From: Azoarcus sp. CIB
GTDB lineage: Bacteria > Pseudomonadota > Gammaproteobacteria > Burkholderiales > Rhodocyclaceae
Assembly: GCF_001190925.1 (NCBI RefSeq)
Contig: NZ_CP011072.1
Coordinates: 4,154,001-4,218,000 of the forward strand
Length of the DNA: 64,000 nt
Direction of reading: 5' to 3'
Made by a program: the position numbers and the translations under genes. Shown here piece by piece: positions 9,906 through 19,345 of the stretch (its first letter is position 1; every line of letters starts with the position of its first letter). The notes under the pieces were generated by a model. That model was given only the letters and a program-made list of their open reading frames with translations. It was not told the origin of the DNA and made no database searches.

Positions 9906-10230
9906 GGCTGCCTCCTCGGCGGGCGAAATTCCTGCCCCGCAACCGTAACGAGCAATACTCGTGCCGTGTCTGTACTAACGCGCGGACCGCGCGTTCCGCC
10001 GACAGAAGGTGTGATTTACCCCAAGCGCCGGCGTCGATTCGGGTGATTTTCCCCACCGATAATGGGGGACCGGTCGTCCGTTCACATTCCGCAACAGAGC
10101 ATTGCCAACTTGTTAACGGCCGGCTTGACCCGAATCATCCGGGCGCGCGAGGTCGACTGGTAAAATTATGTTTCAGAATCGATTTTCGACCCCGACCGCC
10201 AGCAGCGGCGACACACGACACATACAAGAC
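9906..10230. other. 325-bp gene-free region with tandem repeat and inverted repeat
   Basis: This gap separates the divergent EAL and cytochrome b561 genes. It contains two direct copies of GTGATTT(A/T)CCCCA at 10011-10023 and 10043-10055, 32 bp apart, about three helical turns. A separated inverted repeat, GATTCGGGT (10036-10044) and ACCCGAATC (10128-10136), overlaps the second copy. A TAAAAT box lies at 10161-10166. No open frame in it looks coding. It probably holds the promoters and operators of both flanking genes. Confidence 0.5.
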
Positions 10231-10905
10231 ATGAACGACCCGCACGCAGCCAGACTGCAGGCAAGCACAGTTTTTGCACAGACCCGGATCAAGGTCTGGG
10301 ACATTCTCGTACGCATCTTCCACTGGACCTTGGTGGTGTCCTTCACGACGGGCTACCTGATCACCGACAAGTTCCCGCTGCACGCGTACGCCGGATACAC
10401 GATCTTCACGCTGATCGTGATCCGCATCGTCTGGGGATTCGTCGGCACGCAATACGCCCGCTTCTCGGCCTTCACCTACAGCGTCAACGAGACCGTGCAG
10501 TACTTGCTGTCGGCGCTGCGCATGGGCAAGGCGCGCGAATATCTCAGCCACAATCCCATGGGCGCGCTCATGGTGTATCTATTGCTGACGATGCTGCTAT
10601 GCAACACCGTGATCGGCACGATGCTGTACGCCGCACAGCAGCTCGAAGGTCCGCTGGCCGAGATCGTGCCGACGATGTGGGACGAAAACCTCGAGGTGGT
10701 GCACAAGTTCATGGCCAAAGCCCTGCTCACGCTCGCGGGCTTCCACCTCGCCGGAGTGCTGTGGGCCACCTGGTGGCACCGGCAGAACTACGTGCTCGCG
10801 ATGTTCACCGGCTACAAGTCGGCCTTCACGCGACGCGATCACCGCGAAGGGGCGGGCGAGGTGTGGACACCCGAGGAACGCGCCCGGCATCGCACCGGCC
10901 GCTGA
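10231..10905 (+). CDS. Cytochrome b561-family (b-type) membrane protein
   Basis: The 224-residue protein is counted from the ATG at 10231 (MNDPHAARL); an upstream in-frame ATG at 10168 is less likely. It has four predicted membrane helices, beginning with the haem-ligand helix VWDILVRIFHWTLVVSF, where the family has a conserved histidine. The later segments NPMGALMVYLLLTMLL and VHKFMAKALLTLAGFHLAGV carry further candidate axial histidines. The family comprises di-haem b-type electron carriers linked to the quinone pool, such as the hydrogenase cytochrome b subunit. The C-terminal tail is charged and cytoplasmic. No partner cytochrome c or hydrogenase gene is adjacent, so the electron donor or acceptor is unknown. 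Confidence 0.83.
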   Translation: MNDPHAARLQASTVFAQTRIKVWDILVRIFHWTLVVSFTTGYLITDKFPLHAYAGYTIFTLIVIRIVWGFVGTQYARFSAFTYSVNETVQYLLSALRMGKAREYLSHNPMGALMVYLLLTMLLCNTVIGTMLYAAQQLEGPLAEIVPTMWDENLEVVHKFMAKALLTLAGFHLAGVLWATWWHRQNYVLAMFTGYKSAFTRRDHREGAGEVWTPEERARHRTGR

Positions 10906-10960
10906 GCGCTCCCCCGGGGCTGCCTGTCTCCACGCAGCGTCCCCGACATCGCCGCAGGCG

Positions 10961-11821
10961 CTACTCAGCCGGCTCCACATGCGTCGTCAGACGCGCGTCG
11001 GCCTGCAGTTCAACCGCCCGCTCGACTTCGTCGGCAAGCGCATGGGCGCGAGCGACCGACCAGTCGCCCGGCAGGCGGATGTCCACATGCGCGAAATGCA
11101 TCGCTCCGGCAACGCGGGTCTTGAGGTTGGCGAAACGGCAGCCGCGGGCGGTGAATGAGGCGAGCACCGCCTCGATGCGTTCGATGTCCTCGGCGGCGAG
11201 CGCGCGGTCCATCAGTCCATCGACCGAGCGCTGCATCAGCCCCCAGCCTTCGCGCAGGATGTTCAGCGCGACTGCCGCGGCGATGAGCGGATCCAGCCAC
11301 CCGAGACCGCTTGCACTCGCGAGGGCGACGCCGACGACCACCCCGGCAGTGGTCCACACGTCCGTCATCAGGTGGCGAGCGTCTGCCTCCAGCGCCAGCG
11401 AGCGGTGCGCGCGCCCGACCTGGAAGAGGATGCGCGCGACGACGAAGTTGACCAGGCTCGCCCCGACCGACAGCCCGGTGCCGATGCCCAGCTCGCCCAG
11501 CGGCTGCGGATGAAGCAGGCGCTCGCCGGCGACGAACAGGATCGCCAGCGCGGCGATGAAGATCATCACGCCCTCGAATGCGGCGGAGAAGTATTCGGCC
11601 TTGCCGTGGCCATAGGGGTGCGCGGGGTCGGCCGGCGCCCGCGCAAAGGAGACCATCAGCAGCGCAAAGGATGCCCCTGCGAGGTTGACGAGCGATTCGA
11701 GAGCATCCGAAAGATAGCCGACCGATCCAGTGAGCCACCACGCACCGGTCTTCATGCCGATGGTCGTGAGCGCGGCAGCGACGGAGAGCAGCAGCGCCTG
11801 TTGGGGAGTTAGCGTACGCAT
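10961..11821 (-). CDS. Cation diffusion facilitator (CDF) family efflux protein
   Basis: The 286-residue protein is counted from the ATG at 11821 (MRTLTPQQA). It has six membrane helices and a cytoplasmic C-terminal domain (about 205-286) with alternating hydrophobic strands and several histidines (FAHVDIR, TTHVEP). The family signature HPYGHGKAEYF lies near residue 68. The transport-site motif in helix 5 is intact as HLMTD (H-x3-D). In helix 2, however, the usual D-x3-D reads E-S-L-V-N, so metal preference may differ from zinc transporters such as FieF. The protein exchanges divalent metal for protons across the inner membrane. It converges with the cytochrome gene and is divergent from yidB. 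Confidence 0.88.
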   Translation of the reverse strand: MRTLTPQQALLLSVAAALTTIGMKTGAWWLTGSVGYLSDALESLVNLAGASFALLMVSFARAPADPAHPYGHGKAEYFSAAFEGVMIFIAALAILFVAGERLLHPQPLGELGIGTGLSVGASLVNFVVARILFQVGRAHRSLALEADARHLMTDVWTTAGVVVGVALASASGLGWLDPLIAAAVALNILREGWGLMQRSVDGLMDRALAAEDIERIEAVLASFTARGCRFANLKTRVAGAMHFAHVDIRLPGDWSVARAHALADEVERAVELQADARLTTHVEPAE

Positions 11822-11962
11822 GATGTCGGTAAGGTTGCGATAGCCCACATGGTAAACCACGCAGGATGGCCCCATGCGCAATGGCCAGCACCGAAGATGC
11901 TTGCGGAATGGATTCGAAGCGCCAACAATGCCCGATCTGTCGCAAACTCCAAGGAGAGCAAA

Positions 11963-12394
11963 ATGGGATTGTTGGACGGACTGGCCGGCCAGGTGCTGGG
12001 AAGCGTGTTGGGCGGCGGGCAGCAGCAGGGAGCGCAGGGAACGGGTGGCGCGCTGCTGCAGATCGCGATGAACCTGCTGCAGAACCAGCCGGGCGGACTC
12101 GCCGGCCTGCTGCAGCAGTTCCAGAACGCGGGGCTCGGCAATGCGGCGGCGTCGTGGGTCGGTACCGGCCCGAACACCGCGATCAACGGCGATCAGCTTT
12201 CGAGCGCGCTCGGGGGCGACACGATTGGCGGCATCGCGAACCAGCTTGGCATCCCGCAGCAGGAAGCAGCGGGCGGGCTCGCGGCACTGCTGCCGCAACT
12301 CATCGACCAGCTCACGCCGCAGGGGCGCCTGCCGGACGACAATGCCATGCCGGGCGGCCTGGCGGATCTGGCGTCGAAACTCCTGCGCGGCTGA
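11963..12394 (+). CDS. YidB-like DUF937 family protein
   Basis: The 143-residue protein starts MGLLDGLAGQVLGSVLGGG, rich in glycine, glutamine and alanine, and matches the YidB/DUF937 family of unknown function. Features include repeated amphipathic LL-Q-L helices, a GNAAASWVGTGPN segment near the middle (family members have a conserved SWV-G-N motif) and a C-terminal helix after LPQLIDQLTPQG. A strong AAGGAGAG ribosome site lies seven bases before the ATG, which excludes longer upstream starts. No signal peptide is visible. The gene stands alone and converges with the amino-acid dehydrogenase gene. Confidence 0.85.
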   Translation: MGLLDGLAGQVLGSVLGGGQQQGAQGTGGALLQIAMNLLQNQPGGLAGLLQQFQNAGLGNAAASWVGTGPNTAINGDQLSSALGGDTIGGIANQLGIPQQEAAGGLAALLPQLIDQLTPQGRLPDDNAMPGGLADLASKLLRG

Positions 12395-12462
12395 TCGCGC
12401 GCCGCGGCCGGCTCCCTTCCTCCGCCGGAGGTTGAGAGCGCCGGCAGCGCGCGCGCCGACGC

Positions 12463-13515
<1,053 letters not shown>

Positions 13516-13633
13516 GATGTCTCCTTCATTGGTCTGGAAAGGGTGCAACGCGCCCTCCGCCACGGCTCGTGGCCGTGGCGGAAGGTTTGCTGCGGGGGGG
13601 TTACGTGATCTCAGGTCGAGCGCAGCACTGTCG

Positions 13634-13732
13634 CTCCCTCCCCTTCAAGGGGAGGGCTGGGGTGGGGATGGGGTTAAGCACACGCGGCCGAAACCCATCC
13701 CCCTCCTAACCTCCCCCCTTGAAGGGGGAGGA
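13634..13732. repeat. Head-to-head pair of REP-like C/G-rich repeats
   Basis: Two imperfect copies of an element of about 40 bp face each other in the gap between two same-strand genes. Copy one (13634-13674) contains CCTCCCCTTCAAGGGGAGG followed by GGGGTGGGGATGGGGTT. Copy two (13692-13732) is its reverse complement with small changes, containing CCCCCCTTGAAGGGGGAGG. Each copy is palindromic, and together they can form a long cruciform or RNA stem. Such CTCCCCTTCAAGGGGAG elements recur between genes in some proteobacterial genomes (general knowledge). No transposase is nearby. Confidence 0.7.
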
Positions 13733-13785
13733 ACAAAGTCCCCGACCGTGCAGTCCATCATTGCTTGCCGGGCTAGCAAGATTCC

Positions 13786-16700
13786 TTAGCCCGGAATCAC
13801 CGCAATGGTCTTGCGGACTTTGGCGCCGCTGCCGTCCGCCGGGCGCTCCTTGCGGCGGAAGGCCGCGAGGAGTTCCGCTTCGCGCATCCGCGCGTTGCGC
13901 AGGTAGCGCTCGCGGATGTGGCCGAAGCCGCGGATCTGGTCGGGCAGGTTCGCGAGTTCGACGGCGGTTTCGAAGTTCGCCTTCTCGAGCCCGGCGAGGA
14001 TCTCCTCGACGATGCGCTCGTAGTCGGCGATCAGCTGCCGGTCGAGCTTGCGGTCGTGCGTGCGGGCGAAGGGGTCGAGCGCGCTGCCGCGCAGGCCCTT
14101 CATCTTCGCGAGCATGCGCATCGCCTTGAGCATCCACGGGCCGTATTTCTTCTTCTGCAGCTGGCCGGTCTGCGGATCCTTGTCGGCGAGGGCCGGCGGT
14201 GCCATGTGGAAGACGAGCTTGTAGTCGCCTTCGAACTGCTCTTCGACGCGCTTCAGGAAGTCGCTGTCGGTGTAGAGGCGCGCCACTTCGTACTCATCCT
14301 TGTAGGCGAGCAGCTTGTGGTAGCCGCGCGCGACGGCTTCGGTCAGCAGCGTCATGCCGGGCTGGACCTTGGCTTCGGCGGCACGTACGCGCTCGACGAG
14401 CTTCGCGTAGCGTTCGGCGTAGGCGGCGTCCTGGTAGTCGGCGAGGTAGGCCTTGCGGCGGGCGATCACTTCATCGAGCGAGGCCGACAGCTTGTGGTGC
14501 TCCGGCGTGCCGTGCTGCGGCTTCGCGGCCTTGGCGACGGCCTCCGGATCGACGGCGGCGCGGCGGCCCCACTGGAAGGCGGACTTGTTGGCGTCGACGC
14601 CGGCGCCGTTGAGCTCGATCGCGCGCATGATCGCGTCGCGGGAGAGCGGCACGAGGCCACGCTGCCACGCAAAACCGAGCATGAAGAGGTTGGTCGCGAT
14701 CGAGTCGCCGAGGATCGCGGTGGCGAGACGCGAGGCCTCGAGGAACTCGACGTTCTGGCTGCCGACGGCGTCGACGATCTGGCTTTCCATCGAGCCGGCC
14801 GGGAACTGCGGGTCCGGGTGCTTGACCACGTTGCCGGTGCGCGCCTGGGCGGCGAAACCGCGGACGAACTCGCTGGTGTTGGTCTGGTCGCGGTTGATCA
14901 CGACGCGGGTGTGGCCGGTACGCATCTTCGCGAGCGATTCGTCGCTCGCGGAGACGACGAGATCGCAGCCGATGACGACGTTGGCTTCACCGGCGGCAAC
15001 ACGTGCGGCGAAGATGTCTTCCGGACGATTCGCGATCTTGACGTGCGACCACACTGCCCCGCCCTTCTGCGCGAGGCCGGCCATGTCGAGGATCGACACG
15101 CCCTTGCCTTCGAGGTGCGCGGCCATGCCGAGCAGCGCGCCGATCGTGACGACGCCGGTGCCGCCGACGCCGGTGATGAGGATGCCCCAGGGGGCGTTGG
15201 TCGAGGGCAGCGTCGGTTCGGGCAGCGATGCGAACACGTCGGCGGCCGCTGTCGCGGCTTTGCCCTTACGCAGCTTGCCGCCTTCAATCGTCACGAAGCT
15301 CGGGCAGAAGCCCTTCACGCACGAGAAGTCCTTGTTGCACGCGGACTGGTCGATGGTGCGCTTGCGGCCGAATTCGGTCTCGACGGCAGCGACCGACATG
15401 CAGTTCGACTTCTCGCTGCAGTCGCCGCAGCCTTCGCAGACGAGGTCGTTGATGACGACGCGCATCGCCGGATCCGGGAACTTGCCGCGCTTCCTGCGGC
15501 GGCGCTTCTCGGCGGCGCAGGTCTGATCGTAGATGATCGCGGTGACGCCCGGCACTTCGCGCAGCTCGCGCTGCACCGCATCGAGTTCGTCGCGGTGGCG
15601 GATCGGCACGCCGTGCGGCAGGTCGGCCGGACCGTAGGCGCGCGGTCCGTCATTGACGACGATGATGTTGCCGATGCCTTCGGCGGCGAGCTGGCGCGCG
15701 ATGATCGGCACCGACAGCGTGCCGTCGTGCGGCTGGCCGCCCGTCATCGCGACGGCGTCGTTGTAGAGGATCTTGTAGGTGATGTTGACCTTTGCCGCGA
15801 CGGCCGCGCGGATCGCGAGGATGCCGGAGTGCATGTAGGTGCCGTCGCCGAGGTTGGCGAACACGTGCGGGGTCTTGGTGAAAGGCGCCTGACCGACCCA
15901 GGGCACGCCCTCGCCGCCCATCTGGCAGAAGGTCTGCGTCGTCTCGGGGGACAGCCAGGTCGCCATGTAGTGGCAGCCGATGCCGGCGATCGCGCGCGAG
16001 CCTTCGGGCACCTTGGTCGAGGTGTTGTGCGGGCAGCCGGAACAGTAGTGCGGCACGCGCTGGATCGACAGGCGCGGCTTCGCGAGCGCGGCTTCCTTGG
16101 CATCGAAGAAGGCGAGACGCGCCTTGATGCGGTCGGACGTGTAGAAGCGGGCGATGCGCGCGGCGATCACGCGGGCGATCATCGCCGGCGTGAGGTCGCC
16201 GGCCGCGGGCAGCATCCAGTCGCTATGCGGCAGGGCCCATTCGCCCTTTTCGTCGAACTTGCCGATGACGCGCGGGCGGACGTTCTCCTTCCAGTTGTAG
16301 AGCTCCTCCTTCAACTGGTATTCGAGGAACTGGCGCTTCTCCTCGATCACGAGGATCTCGTCGAGGCCATCAGCGAATTCGCGCACGCCCTCGGCTTCGA
16401 GCGGCCACACCATGCCGACCTTGTACAGGCGGATGCCGATCTCGGCGGCAGTCGCGTCGTCGATGCCGAGATCTTCGAAGGCCTGGCGCACGTCGAGGTA
16501 GCTCTTGCCGGAGGTGATGATGCCGAGCTTGGCGTTCGGGCTGTCGATCACCGTCTGGTTGAGCTTGTTGGCGCGGCAGTAGGCGAGCGCCGCGTACAGC
16601 TTGTGGTGCATCAGGCGCTTTTCCTGCACCAGCGGGGGATCGGGCCAGCGCAGGTTGAGCCCGTCGGCGGGAATCGGGAAGTCGGCCGGGATGATCGTCT

Positions 16701-17391
16701 CGACCTTGAACGGGTCGATGTCGACCGAGGCCGAGGTCTCGACGGTGTCGGTCAGCGCCTTGAACGCGACCCAGCAGCCCGAATAGCGCGACAGCGCGAA
16801 GCCGTGCAGGCCGTATTCGAGATAGTCCTGGATGCCGGCGGGCGCGAGCACCGGCATCATCATCGCCTTGAAGACGTGCTCGGTCTGATGCGGCAGCGTC
16901 GAGGACTTGGCGCCGTGGTCGTCGCCCGCGATCACCAGCACGCCACCGTGCTTCGAAGTGCCCGCGGCGTTGGCGTGGCGGAATACGTCGCCGGTGCGGT
17001 CCACGCCCGGGCCCTTGCCGTACCAGATCGAGAACACGCCGTCGTACAGCGCGTTCGGATCGAGGTTCACCTGCTGCGTGCCCCACACGGCGGTCGCCGC
17101 GAGGTCTTCGTTGAGGCCCGGCTGGAAGCGGACGTGATGCGGTTCGAGGTATTTCTTCGCCTTCCAGAACTCCTGGTCGACGTTGCCGAGCGGCGAGCCG
17201 CGGTAGCCGGTGACGAAGCCGGCGGTATTGAGCCCCGCGGCCTGGTCGCGCAGCCGCTGCATGATCGGCAGGCGCACCAGCGCCTGGATGCCGGTCATGT
17301 AGGCACGACCGGAGGTGAGCGTGTATTTGTCGTCGAGTGCGACGGCGGCGGGAGCCTGCGGGGCGTGGGTGTTCGAATGGGTATTCGACAT
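13786..17391 (-). CDS. Indolepyruvate:ferredoxin oxidoreductase, fused single-chain type
   Basis: The 1201-residue protein is counted from the ATG at 17391 (MSNTHSN). It oxidises aryl pyruvates (indole-, phenyl-, hydroxyphenylpyruvate) to aryl-acetyl-CoA, passing electrons to ferredoxin. Its N-terminal alpha-type part binds thiamine diphosphate, with HNTSTKVPEGS, GIGCHYMATW and the metal motif GDGTYMH (about 430-560). A ferredoxin-like cluster motif CEGCGDC lies near 652. The gamma domain starts at ITGVGGTGVVTIG (about 737), and a C-terminal DUF6537-type extension follows. It thus fuses IorA and IorB functions. It lies upstream of the amino-acid dehydrogenase, across a REP pair, on the same strand. 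Upstream in-frame sequence is open to 17628, but the start at MSNTH gives the usual family length. Confidence 0.92.
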   Translation of the reverse strand: MSNTHSNTHAPQAPAAVALDDKYTLTSGRAYMTGIQALVRLPIMQRLRDQAAGLNTAGFVTGYRGSPLGNVDQEFWKAKKYLEPHHVRFQPGLNEDLAATAVWGTQQVNLDPNALYDGVFSIWYGKGPGVDRTGDVFRHANAAGTSKHGGVLVIAGDDHGAKSSTLPHQTEHVFKAMMMPVLAPAGIQDYLEYGLHGFALSRYSGCWVAFKALTDTVETSASVDIDPFKVETIIPADFPIPADGLNLRWPDPPLVQEKRLMHHKLYAALAYCRANKLNQTVIDSPNAKLGIITSGKSYLDVRQAFEDLGIDDATAAEIGIRLYKVGMVWPLEAEGVREFADGLDEILVIEEKRQFLEYQLKEELYNWKENVRPRVIGKFDEKGEWALPHSDWMLPAAGDLTPAMIARVIAARIARFYTSDRIKARLAFFDAKEAALAKPRLSIQRVPHYCSGCPHNTSTKVPEGSRAIAGIGCHYMATWLSPETTQTFCQMGGEGVPWVGQAPFTKTPHVFANLGDGTYMHSGILAIRAAVAAKVNITYKILYNDAVAMTGGQPHDGTLSVPIIARQLAAEGIGNIIVVNDGPRAYGPADLPHGVPIRHRDELDAVQRELREVPGVTAIIYDQTCAAEKRRRRKRGKFPDPAMRVVINDLVCEGCGDCSEKSNCMSVAAVETEFGRKRTIDQSACNKDFSCVKGFCPSFVTIEGGKLRKGKAATAAADVFASLPEPTLPSTNAPWGILITGVGGTGVVTIGALLGMAAHLEGKGVSILDMAGLAQKGGAVWSHVKIANRPEDIFAARVAAGEANVVIGCDLVVSASDESLAKMRTGHTRVVINRDQTNTSEFVRGFAAQARTGNVVKHPDPQFPAGSMESQIVDAVGSQNVEFLEASRLATAILGDSIATNLFMLGFAWQRGLVPLSRDAIMRAIELNGAGVDANKSAFQWGRRAAVDPEAVAKAAKPQHGTPEHHKLSASLDEVIARRKAYLADYQDAAYAERYAKLVERVRAAEAKVQPGMTLLTEAVARGYHKLLAYKDEYEVARLYTDSDFLKRVEEQFEGDYKLVFHMAPPALADKDPQTGQLQKKKYGPWMLKAMRMLAKMKGLRGSALDPFARTHDRKLDRQLIADYERIVEEILAGLEKANFETAVELANLPDQIRGFGHIRERYLRNARMREAELLAAFRRKERPADGSGAKVRKTIAVIPG

Positions 17392-17682
17392 GGCGCGTGA
17401 ATCGTCGCAAGCCGCTGGACGCGTGGCGCTCGTGACGCCCGTATCCGGCTTGCCGACGTTGTCTCCTGTATGGTTGCTGTTGTGTGCGTCCGCGGCATCG
17501 AACGCGAGTGAGCATCGTAAGGAGATGGCGTCGGGGAGTTTTTTCTCGTTGCGGGGGAATTCAGGCTTCGAAGGAAAAATTTTCCCCTGACTGGCGATTT
17601 GCGGAAATATCAGCGGGATTGCAGGCATTGCACCGCAGCATCCCGACCTCGCCAGCGTGCACGAGCGCGAAAATCGCCCTGC

Positions 17683-18954
17683 TCAGCCGTAGCGGCGCGC
17701 CGCCTCCACTGCGAGACCAGCCCCGATGCTGCCGTACAGGTCGCCCTCGACGCTGCGCGCCTGCGGCAGTTCGGCAGCGATGCGCGCGCGCAGTTGCGGC
17801 ACCGCGCTGCCGCCGCCGGTGAAGTAGATCGTATCGACCTGCTCGCGCCGCACGCCCGCCTCGTCAAGCAGCGAACGCACGCAGGCCGCGACGCGGTCGA
17901 CCAGCGACAGCGTGGCATGGGCGAAATCCGCAGCGGTGATCGTGTGGCCGAGGCCGGCCTGGAGGCGATCGAGGTCCATCGTCGCCGCCGGCGCCGCCGA
18001 CAGATCGATCTTCGCCTGCTCCACCTGCAGCGCGAGCCAATGCCCCTCGCGATTGCTGATGACCTTCGCGAGACGGTCCAGCTCCGCGCGCGCGGCGGCG
18101 TCGCGATAGACGTTCTGCAGGTCCGCCCACGCCTGTCGCGTGTAGGCGAAGTTGATCGTGTGCCAGGTCGCGAGCTGGAAGAACACGCTCGACGGAATCT
18201 CGGCGCCGCTCTTCATGCGGCTACGGTAGCCGAGCAGCGGCATCACGCATTCGAGGCTCAGCGCGCGGTCGAAGTCGGTGCCGCCCACATGCACGCCGCC
18301 ATTGCCGAGCAGGTCCTCGCGGCGGTCGTGCTCGTCGTGCGAGCGTTTCGCCCGCTCAGGCGACAGGCGCACCAGCGAGAAGTCCGCGGTGCCGCCGCCG
18401 ATGTCGGCGATCAACACCAGTTCCTCGCGCGCGAGCGACAATTCATAGTGCAGCGCGGCACCGATCGGCTCGAACTGGAAGCTCACGTCGCGGAAACCGA
18501 CCTGGGCGGCGATCTCGGCGAGCGTCTGCTGCGCCCTGCGGTCGGCCGCGTCGTCGTCATCGACGAAGCGCACTGGGCGGCCGAACACCGCCTGGTCGAA
18601 GGGGCGTCCGGCCTGCGCCTCGGCGCGTGACTTCAGCTCACCGATGAAGCTCGCGAGCAGGTCGCGAAAGCGCAGCGCCCGCCCCTGCACCTCGGTCTGC
18701 CCGTCGATCAGGCTGCTGCCCAGCAGGCTCTTCAGCGCGCGCATCAGGCGGCCTTCGTAGCCGTCCAGGTATTCCGCCAGCGCGGCACGGCCGAACGCGG
18801 TCGTCTCCTCGTCGGCGTTGAAGAAGATCGCCGACGGCAGCGTCGGCTTGCCGTCCTCGAGCGCGAGCAGGGTCGTCGCGCCCGGGCGAACCCAGCCGAC
18901 CGTGGAGTTGGAGGTGCCGAAGTCGATACCGCAGGCGCGGGCGGGGTGGTCCAT
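17683..18954 (-). CDS. Hsp70-family protein (YegD type)
   Basis: The 423-residue protein is counted from the ATG at 18954 (MDHPARACG). It contains an actin/Hsp70 nucleotide-binding fold: phosphate-1 motif IDFGTSNSTVG (about 9-19), phosphate-2 motif IADIGGGTADFS, and the adenosine motif IYFTGGGSAVPQL near the C-terminus. It stops after the ATPase domain and lacks the substrate-binding domain of DnaK, as in E. coli YegD. An insertion rich in charged residues (about 225-300) separates the lobes. The client and function are unknown. The gene is monocistronic, downstream of and divergent from livK, and on the same strand as the indolepyruvate oxidoreductase gene. Confidence 0.88.
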   Translation of the reverse strand: MDHPARACGIDFGTSNSTVGWVRPGATTLLALEDGKPTLPSAIFFNADEETTAFGRAALAEYLDGYEGRLMRALKSLLGSSLIDGQTEVQGRALRFRDLLASFIGELKSRAEAQAGRPFDQAVFGRPVRFVDDDDAADRRAQQTLAEIAAQVGFRDVSFQFEPIGAALHYELSLAREELVLIADIGGGTADFSLVRLSPERAKRSHDEHDRREDLLGNGGVHVGGTDFDRALSLECVMPLLGYRSRMKSGAEIPSSVFFQLATWHTINFAYTRQAWADLQNVYRDAAARAELDRLAKVISNREGHWLALQVEQAKIDLSAAPAATMDLDRLQAGLGHTITAADFAHATLSLVDRVAACVRSLLDEAGVRREQVDTIYFTGGGSAVPQLRARIAAELPQARSVEGDLYGSIGAGLAVEAARRYG

Positions 18955-19341
18955 GAAGCAAGTATCCGCAGGATGGGTCCGCGATGCTACCGGAGCACCG
19001 TGCCGGCAGGAACTTTCGCGCAAGGAAATGGCCGCCACGAAGGGATGCGTGTTGCACCGCGCCACACGCTTTCGGCACGAATGCCGCCAAAACCACCCCG
19101 GAGCCGGAAGAATTTTCCTCCCGGCATCCGTGAATCCCGCAAAAGCCGCAAAACAATTCCGCACTGCCGTCCGTACCATTCATCACCTCGCAACCGCCCC
19201 ACGAACGGCTGCGAAAAAAAATACAGGCAGGAGACAAACCATCGTGGATCGACCGGTTGCCGCGCGAGCGGCCGGTGTCCCTTCGTCTCCGCAGCGCCTG
19301 TGCAGCAGTACCCGCGCACCGCCCACAAGGAGGAGACACCC
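18955..19341. other. 387-bp gap between hsp70-like and livK genes, with possible small leader frame
   Basis: The gap holds divergent promoters for the Hsp70-like gene and livK, but I see no convincing -35/-10 pair. An AT-rich run with AGGCAGGAG at 19225-19233 precedes a GTG at 19244, which opens a 33-codon frame ending in a TGA that overlaps the livK ATG. This frame may be a translated leader or chance. Nothing else is recognisable. Confidence 0.4.
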
Positions 19342-19345
19342 ATGA
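19244..19345 (+). CDS. Possible 33-residue leader peptide coupled to livK (weak)
   Basis: A GTG start follows AGGCAGGAG by ten bases. The frame is open for 33 codons, and its TGA overlaps the livK ATG as ATGA. The predicted peptide (MDRPVAARAAGVPSS at the N-terminus) is rich in Arg, Pro and Ser, without runs of Leu, Ile or Val, so it does not look like a classic amino-acid attenuator. In high-GC DNA a frame of this length can arise by chance. Its stop-start overlap and ribosome site are the only support. Confidence 0.22.
   Translation: MDRPVAARAAGVPSSPQRLCSSTRAPPTRRRHP

Noticed and set aside
13918-17400. 1160-codon open frame on the plus strand opposite the indolepyruvate oxidoreductase
   Set aside because: It is a mirror of codon bias in the real gene. 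The minus strand shows thiamine-diphosphate and iron-sulfur motifs; the plus frame shows none.
17455-17475. Strong AGGAGA ribosome-site-like sequence upstream of the indolepyruvate oxidoreductase start (minus strand)
   Set aside because: The codon at the right spacing is GTC, not a normal start, and no other start in the frame lies nearby, so it does not define the start.
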